From Delphinus delphis (lineage: Eukaryota; Chordata; Mammalia; Artiodactyla; Delphinidae), in the NCBI RefSeq assembly GCF_949987515.2, contig NC_082694.2, positions 41,853,951 to 41,917,950 of the forward strand: DNA of 64,000 bases, in the 5' to 3' direction. The position numbers and the translations under genes are program-made. Of this stretch, positions 58,330 through 64,000 are shown one piece after another. Under the pieces are notes generated by a model. That model was not told where the DNA came from. It saw only the letters and a list, made by a program, of their open reading frames with translations, and did not search any database. The first letter of the stretch is position 1, and each line of letters begins with the position of its first letter.

Positions 58330-58470
58330 ACTAAGAGAAAGGGGAGGAAACGGGTTAGGCAGAGAAAGGAGTGCTGAGGTAGAATTCATGGGATTTGGAA
58401 ATTCATTTGATCATTAAATGTAGATCAAACCAGGGCAAAGGACCAGGAGAAGTGAACAAAAACTGAACAT
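58330..58470 (-). mobile_element. L2 LINE fragment, antisense (right of MIR)
   Basis: 'aggtagaattcatgggatttgg' parallels the reverse L2 'ggtagaatcaacaggacttgg' and fits continuation of 57780-58040. Confidence 0.45.
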
Positions 58471-59149
58471 TTTAAGAATGCATAACTATGATGATTGGAT
58501 TGCTTCTATTCAAAATTAGAGAGATTTAAAAAAAGATTTCTCTGAATTTTCTTTTCTGAATTGACAAAGTTTTTAAAACTTAAATTTATGAATTAAAATA
58601 TATATTTTGCGAACAGAATTGTTTTTAAATTGTTTGCTTCAAATTTGAGAAAACAATCAGGCATTTGACTTTTTTCCATCTGAGCTGAAAATCTTAAAAG
58701 TTATCCTTTCAACATGCCTATGGACACTGAATGAGCATTTGGTACTTAGTGCAACAGCATAGACTAGTGGTAGGAAGGAAGATTGTAACTAGGAGGCCTG
58801 GACATTACTTTTTATCATATCCAGGGCCCTTTTCAGTTTTAGGCTACAATGAGAACAAAATGGAAACAGACTATTTGACAAATAAAAGAATAGTTTAAGA
58901 GGTAGTTATTTTAATAGCTTAAGGCTTGTTTATTAATGACCAGGATATTTGAAAAATGCTTCCTTTTTTGACTGCTACAATAAGTAGCTTAATAGCAATG
59001 GTTACATATTCAAATATTTTAAAAAGTAATTAATTTCCTCGAAAACTTTGGCTATTTTAAACCATCTATGTATGAAAACCTTTATCAGTTTTTAATTTGT
59101 ACCCTGGGGGATAATGGTGTCATTTCCTTGTGTTGAATGTCCTTAACCA
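58471..59149. other. Intergenic stretch
   Basis: Nothing recognised. Confidence 0.35.
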
Positions 59150-59320
59150 GATAGGTGCTATAAATCAGTCAGCGAACATGTGTCTGCACTATGGACACTG
59201 CTGAGGGAAACAAAACGAACGTGATCCAGATCCTGAATTTATAAATGTATAACCAAACATGTGTACAACTTATACAATATGGACAAAAGAAATAAGTGCT
59301 CTTTTACCAGTCTAAAAAGC
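59150..59320 (-). mobile_element. L2-like tail, antisense
   Basis: 'gtcagcgaacatgtgtctgcac', 'gatccagatcctgaatttataaatg' and 'agaaataagtgctcttttacc' echo a reverse L2-like 3' end. Confidence 0.45.
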
Positions 59321-59474
59321 CATGGAAGCACAGAGGATGAAGGGGTTAATTAAACTCCTTTCTAGGAGGACAAATCTTTGCAGGATTCTGTACTCAAGAT
59401 ATTGCCCAGAACAAAGCAGACATTCAAAAATATTTATTTACTAAATGAATGATTGATAAATAAATTAATTCACC

Positions 59475-60005
59475 CCAAATTGTGATTTAAAACAACTATT
59501 GTTTTATTATCTCTCATGGTTTCAGTGGGTTGGAATTTGGAAGGGGTGCAGCTGGGTGGTCGAGGCTCAGGGTCTTTCTTGGGGCTGAGGTTAGATGGGG
59601 GCTAGAGGCAGTACTAGAGTTAGAAAAATGGGAGGCCAAGCAGCCGGGGGCCGCTTAGACACCTCTCTCTCTTCTTGTATTCTCATGGCTGCCATGTGGT
59701 TTCTCCTCTTGGGTGGGTTAGCCTTCCTCATGGCATGGTGGCCTCTGTGCAGTTGGGCTTTGTATACAGTTCCAAAGTTAACAAAGCAGAAGCTTCACGG
59801 TCTGGAATGACCTAGCCACAAAAGCCAATAGCTTTGTAAATGCCATACTCTGTTAGTCAAAAGAGTCACCAAATCAGCTCATTTTAAAGGGAGGGCACAT
59901 AGACCTCATCTTTTGCTGGGAGTAGTGTCAAAGTCACATTTAAGAAGAACATAGGGGAGGGAGGTAGTATCGTAACTATCTGTGGAAAATTAAGTCACCA
60001 CAGTG
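59475..60005 (+). mobile_element. Old ERVL/MaLR-type LTR relic
   Basis: 'tttaaaacaactattgttttattatctctc', 'gggtgcagctgggtgg', 'cctcatggcatggtggcc', 'ggaatgacctagcc', 'gggagtagtgtcaaagtcacattt' and 'gtatcgtaactatctgtgg' form the ordered skeleton of an old ERVL-type LTR. The 71-codon open frame inside it (59595-59810) is not a gene. Subfamily unresolved. Confidence 0.5.
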
Positions 60006-61986
60006 AATATAATGTTAGTTTTTAAGACATATAATGTAAAGTTCTTACATAACATTCCTTTTTGCCTTTTTTTAAGGAATATATCATGAAATCTGAAAAA
60101 AAAATTCAGAAATGGATTTGGAATCATAAGTCAGTATAGATTATTTACGAACTCCTCAATTTCTACTCAGTTTTGTATGGTATTTCTCATAAATTAGTAT
60201 CTTTTAATGTGTTGAGTCTCCATTTAGGCTTTGTCTATGAGATTGTGTGCTAAACATCTGCACATAAAATAACATATCTAATTAAGTCACTACCATGACC
60301 AAAAACTAATCTATCAAATCAACTCTTTGGTATCATATAACAACAACAAAGTGAAACAAAGAAAAACAAACATACACATAAGCAATCCCCCCAGGCGACC
60401 CAAGACAAAAACTTACCACATCAATAATTTACTTTTCACTTGTCAACAAGTTGCTTTGATAGGGTATAGAAGACAGAGACTTATGACAAAGAATACATCT
60501 TGGATTTGATTTTACCAAAATGTTGCATGAGGGTTACAACTAAATGGGTTTTGTTTTATTTCACATGCAAAAAATCTCTTTCCAAGAACTTTGTGAGATA
60601 TGTGAATTATTTCAGGCCCGTATGATACCACTTGGTGCACCAGACCAGTTTAATCCACCTCTTTCACTTGTATGAACCAATACCAAGAGAGAGTAGAAAC
60701 ACTGAAAGCCTGTAGTATAAACTGCAAAGCCCCTAATGACTGAGAGTATGGTGGTAATTGTCTTCTGACCATGTGACCATGTAAGCCATTCAGTGAAAAA
60801 TGTGAAATAACAGATGTTCCCGTAATGTCCTCTGATTACTGGAACTTACAGCTCACTAAGGGAAATATCAAGCTCTTTATATATGTATATTATTATTTTT
60901 GTAAACGAGAAAGGTAAGAGAGCACACTTTCAAAGTTGACTTTATGATACTTTTTGGATTATAAAAAAATTGACTACTAAAAAACCTACTTTTAATGTTT
61001 TCTTTTTAAGAATTAAGTATCACACTTAAAACTTAAAGGTTTTTGTATGTTATGATTTGATTAGCATTTTAGAATAAGGATGCAGTCTGAAAAGAAAATA
61101 TTTTGCTCTAAGTTTACCTTTATTATTGTACTTATGGGGAAAGAAGCTTATTAAAGGAAATATTCTGAAAATAGCATGTGAATATAGGCACAGCTGATAA
61201 ATAAAACAAAATTTTATTTAAGCCATTATTAAAATATTTAAACATGCATTGGTGTTTAAGGTATAATGTCGCTAGTAGAGTCTTAAGGTTGTTTGCTGCT
61301 GAGAAACTGGGTGCTGATTTTATTTTCAAGAGATTTTTTTTTTGTTTTTTATAAATATCTCATAGCATCACAAGAAATAATAGCTCAGCATCTATCTCTT
61401 CAGCTGCAAATACCTTTTCAGTTCATTCATCTCCTTCATGTGTTCTGAGCTGCTAGATTCAGACCTGGGGAAAAATATTTTTCTCTTTTTCTGCAGTATT
61501 TCTTGCTTTGTTTTAGTTACCTCAATAACTCTTTCCCTTTGTTCTACTTTGGAAGGCACAGCCATTAAAGAAGTTCACAACTTATATTTTCTGTCTGAGG
61601 CTCAGAAAAGTTTCTCAGCATTTTCTCAAAGGCACATGGGTAACCTTATCACTTATGAAATTCAGGCATAAACTCCTTAATGTTTTGGCTAAAAATAAGT
61701 ATCTGATTCCTTTCCCATTGCTCAACAACATTCTGGGTAACAATGCTGGGTACAGAGAATCATGTAAAATAGAATTATAATTAAAATATTTGTTCTGGCT
61801 CATTCTATCGATACTCTCTTTTTTTCCCCTTTTAAGAGATATTAAATGCTTTCTTTTTCAAAATTAAAAATCAGTAATTTTAATATTAAAACTGCTAATT
61901 TAAAAAAAGACAGAAAAAACCCCAAGGTACAATCTATAGGGAAACCCATCCTGCCCACCTGCCCACCCCCAGCCCAGTTTTAAAAT
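60006..61986. other. Intergenic stretch
   Basis: About 2 kb of AT-rich sequence with no recognised gene or repeat. T-runs lie at about 61327-61345 and 61818-61826. Confidence 0.35.
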
Positions 61987-61996
61987 GACTGTCCAG
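61987..61996. repeat. Target-site duplication, left copy (SINE at 61997)
   Basis: gactgtccag, repeated exactly at 62210-62219. Confidence 0.9.
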
Positions 61997-62209
61997 GGCT
62001 TCCCTGGTGGCGCAGTGGTTGAGAGTCCGCCTGCCGATGCAGGGGACACGGGTTCGTGCCCCGGCCCGGAAAGATCCCACATGCCGTGGAGCGGCTGGGC
62101 CCGTGAGCCATGGCCGCCGAGCCTGTGCGTCCGGAGCCTGTGCTCCGCAACGGGAGAGGCCGCAATAGTGAGAGGCCCGCGTAACGCAAAAAAAAAAAAA
62201 AAAAAAAAA
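61997..62209 (+). mobile_element. CHR-type SINE, short cetacean form, youngest-looking copy
   Basis: Head 'ggcttccctggtggcgcagt' with A box tggcgcagtgg intact; B-box-like ggttcgtgccc. Many CpGs survive ('gccgccgagcctgtgcgtcc'). It ends 'gcgtaacgc' plus an uninterrupted run of about 22 A. An exact 10-bp duplication flanks it. High CpG retention and a pure A-tail point to a recent insertion. Confidence 0.95.
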
Positions 62210-62219
62210 GACTGTCCAG
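62210..62219. repeat. Target-site duplication, right copy
   Basis: Exact repeat of 61987-61996. Confidence 0.9.
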
Positions 62220-62536
62220 CCCAGCACGGACATTAGAAAAATTCTTTCTGCAAAGGGAGTGGGAAAGGACGGTGGGTGGAGTGGGAGGTAGCTTGGGATG
62301 CCTTGGCACCTGGGGTCCAGGGTAGCCACCTACCTGTAGGAAGGGTCAGTCTGAATCTGCCCCAGAGGCTCTGGGCCAAGTCCAGGCCCACAACCTGGGG
62401 TCAGGGTTGGCAGGTCCCACTGGAGCGAGCAGGTTAGCAGGTGTGGGTCCATGTAAAAGACCAAGAAGGGGTTGGGGTCCTGGGTTTCAGCTGCCAGCAG
62501 GGCAGGTAGGAGGTGGTCGGGTAGTTCTAGCCTTCC
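62220..62536 (-). pseudogene. Probable 3'UTR portion of the LLGL2 retrocopy
   Basis: GC-rich sequence directly downstream, on the minus strand, of the LLGL2-like stop. It shares composition with the coding-derived part and contrasts with the AT-rich DNA to its left. No poly-T (reverse A-tail) is visible at its left edge. The A-tail may have eroded, or the end may lie elsewhere. Confidence 0.5.
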
Positions 62537-64000
62537 TCAGTTGATCAGGATGGCCCAGGCTCAAGCCCTGTCTTCTGCCAGCGTCCTCCGATTCTTCTCA
62601 GATTCCTCTACAGGGCCCAGGAAATCCTTCACGTCCTCCACCGTGACGTCCCCTGTCGTTCCAGCATAGTGTCGTCACTGGTGGTCGAGTTGGTGGACAT
62701 GGGTGAGAACACGCTTCCATTGCCGCTCCGTGGAGCCAAGACAATGCCTACGGTCCCGTTAGCCTGTCTCAGCTTTGGCAACTCTGGGAGCCTGCAGCTG
62801 GCACCGGTGGCATCGCGGGGGCCAGCCAACGTCCAGAGAGCCGAGGGGCTCTGTGACGTTCTGGACGCTTACAGAGAAGCGTTCAAGCTCCCATGGAGAA
62901 ATCAGGTAAAAACTAGCTGTGGCGCCTGAAGACATAGGAGGTGACGCGGCTGTGTCCCCCTTCCGGCTACAGGAGTAGTACACCTGGGGTCGCAGGCCAG
63001 GCACCGAAAAGACATGGGCATTGCCCAGGCTGGGGAGGCAGACCAGGCACGTCTTGGCATAGTCCTCTCAGGCCACGCTGGCAAGTGTAGCCAGTGCCAT
63101 CTTGTGTACGCGACAGCCCTCGTGGGCCATCGGCCTGAACTTTGTCTCGGCGCTTTCCTTGGGCAGCGTAAACTCCTTGAACGGCCCCGCCCACCCGGTG
63201 AGCACGGCGCCCGCCCTACAAGTCCTGCGCCCGCCCTACAAGTCCTGCGCCTGCGCCAGAACCCACGAGGCCTCCTCATAGGTCAGGCTAGGGGCGTTTG
63301 CGTGCGTCCTACGCTGGGAGTGCCGACACAGGCCCGCGGGGCGTCAGCCGCTCCTCAGAGCCCTTCCGGCGGCTCCCGCAGCTTCCTGACGCCTGCATGG
63401 CTGGAGCGTAGCAAACACGGAGCCCGAGTTGGTTGTGGCTACATCTCAAGGAACATGCCAGCAAAGTATCATAGAAGTGCACAGCGCCCGGGAGGGAGTC
63501 CTCGGCTGACCGGGGCTGATGCAGAGCTGCAGTGGCATCATCCCCAGGTCTTGGGGGCAGGCCTGTTCCGCCAGCAGCGTGTCGGCTTTCTGAAACTTGC
63601 TGTTGGCATTAGCATGCTACTTCTTGCCTGAGACTCAGCTCTTCCGCATGCGCCCGAAAGACCACAGCAATTTTGTAAGCAACTTCACCTGGGATAGCGG
63701 CCTCTCCATGGCCTGGGAGTCGTTGGGGTGAAGGGTTCACTTGGCTAGACCAGGGCTCTTGCACGGGTAGTCACAGAGGCCAAAGCCATGACTTGTGCCA
63801 AAAGCCACAGGCTGAACTCGGCGTGCTGCGAGACGGCAGGGATGGCATCGGGTGACAGCACTGAACCAGCACATGGGCTGGAAGCCGGAGGCCAGGGCAG
63901 CGGCCCAGGCGCAGGATCAGCTGCCCACGGTCCTTCCACGTGAAGCCCTCGTGGTCCTGGAGTGGGTCTACGCTGGCCATGCTGACTGCCTGCTTCTAAG
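62537..64000 (-). pseudogene. LLGL2P: LLGL2 processed pseudogene (C-terminal half; continues past the window)
   Basis: LLGL2 is a WD40-repeat scaffold that acts with the PAR/aPKC system in basolateral polarity. Minus-strand matches to its C-terminal half appear in order: LQDHEGFTWK (about 63965-63935), VSGKK (about 63630), LAEQACPQDLG (about 63575-63540), NSGSVFA (about 63430), LAQAQDL (about 63255), FKEFTLPKESAETKF (from 63181), EDYAKTCLVCLPSLG, FSVPGLRPQVYYSC, FYLISPWELERFSVS (about 62921-62876), NVTEPLGSLDV, SPMSTNSTTSDDT and DVTVEDVKDFLG (about 62652). It ends LAEDRA-stop-AWAILIN-stop at 62537-62539. No introns interrupt about 490 codons' worth, so it is a retrocopy. It is broken by frameshifts and stops, for example VA-stop-EDYA where the functional protein has Cys (TGC to TGA), and TAG after VSGKK. 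It also carries a 20-bp tandem duplication at 63211-63250. Retained CpGs suggest moderate age. The symbol is descriptive. Confidence 0.88.
63211..63250. repeat. Perfect 2 x 20-bp tandem duplication
   Basis: ccgccctacaagtcctgcgc is present twice back to back inside the LLGL2 pseudogene. It shifts the reading frame because 20 is not a multiple of three. Confidence 0.96.

Noticed and set aside
61934..62329. 131-codon minus-strand frame
   Set aside because: It is SINE antisense sequence including the poly-T that encodes a run of Phe; not a gene.
63014..63631. 205-codon plus-strand frame
   Set aside because: It is the opposite strand of the LLGL2 pseudogene. Protein homology is on the minus strand only; openness reflects high GC.
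1..64000. CRISPR arrays, bacterial operons, riboswitches
   Set aside because: The sequence is mammalian nuclear DNA; no regularly spaced direct repeats with unique spacers, no ribosome-binding-site-led gene strings.
1..64000. tRNA genes at the SINE heads
   Set aside because: CHR SINE heads carry tRNA-like A and B boxes but lack a complete cloverleaf and are followed by the SINE body; no stand-alone tRNA was seen.

Overview
This is nuclear DNA from a mammal, almost certainly a cetacean (whale or dolphin). It carries seven copies of the tRNA-Glu-derived CHR SINE. They include the short, recently active form ending in an A-run after a gcgta(c/a)cgc-type end, and the longer, older form ending in an AATAAATA-type tail. 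It also has a cetartiodactyl-type LINE-1, and no BovB or Bov-tA elements of the kind that crowd ruminant DNA. MIR, L2, L3/CR1, hAT and ERVL/MaLR fragments form the old placental-mammal background. A hippopotamus cannot be strictly excluded from the sequence alone.

No intact protein-coding gene is visible. The window is a gene-poor, AT-rich stretch made of transposon layers and unique intergenic DNA. Layout: 1-492, the 3' part of a retroviral LTR. 2.6-3.3 kb, a nested hairpin and an ancient antisense L1. 4.9-13 kb, L2 and MIR relics, a CA-rich tract and unique sequence. 13.7-22.9 kb, a transposon nest: an ancient antisense L1 into which a CHR SINE (14891-15214) and later a full-length LINE-1 (16230-22174, minus strand, 18-bp target-site duplication) were inserted. 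The full-length L1 has broken ORF1 and ORF2. 23.4-29.8 kb, L1 and L2 tails, a 55-bp micro-L1 with a perfect 18-bp duplication, two CHR SINEs, a TG microsatellite and a cluster of palindromes. 31.1-36 kb, solo LTRs (MLT2-like, another ERVL-like, MLT1/MaLR-like) with three CHR SINEs. 37-60 kb, mostly unique DNA with a 222-bp hAT element that keeps its 8-bp target site, plus MIR, L2 and L3 relics, an L1 tail and one exon-like segment. 62.2-64 kb, a GC-rich minus-strand retrocopy (processed pseudogene) of LLGL2, the cell-polarity WD-repeat scaffold, cut by the window edge, with the youngest-looking CHR SINE at its 3' flank.

The features do not work together as a pathway. What can be read is a history: old repeats, then L1-driven insertion of L1, SINE and retrocopy sequences, several with exact target-site duplications. 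Several 100-400 bp unique segments with homeobox-like AT motifs could be conserved regulatory elements, but that is inference. I found no undescribed biological system. The best leads are small structural oddities and one candidate exon. Repeat family names come from recognition, not a database search; subfamily names are tentative.
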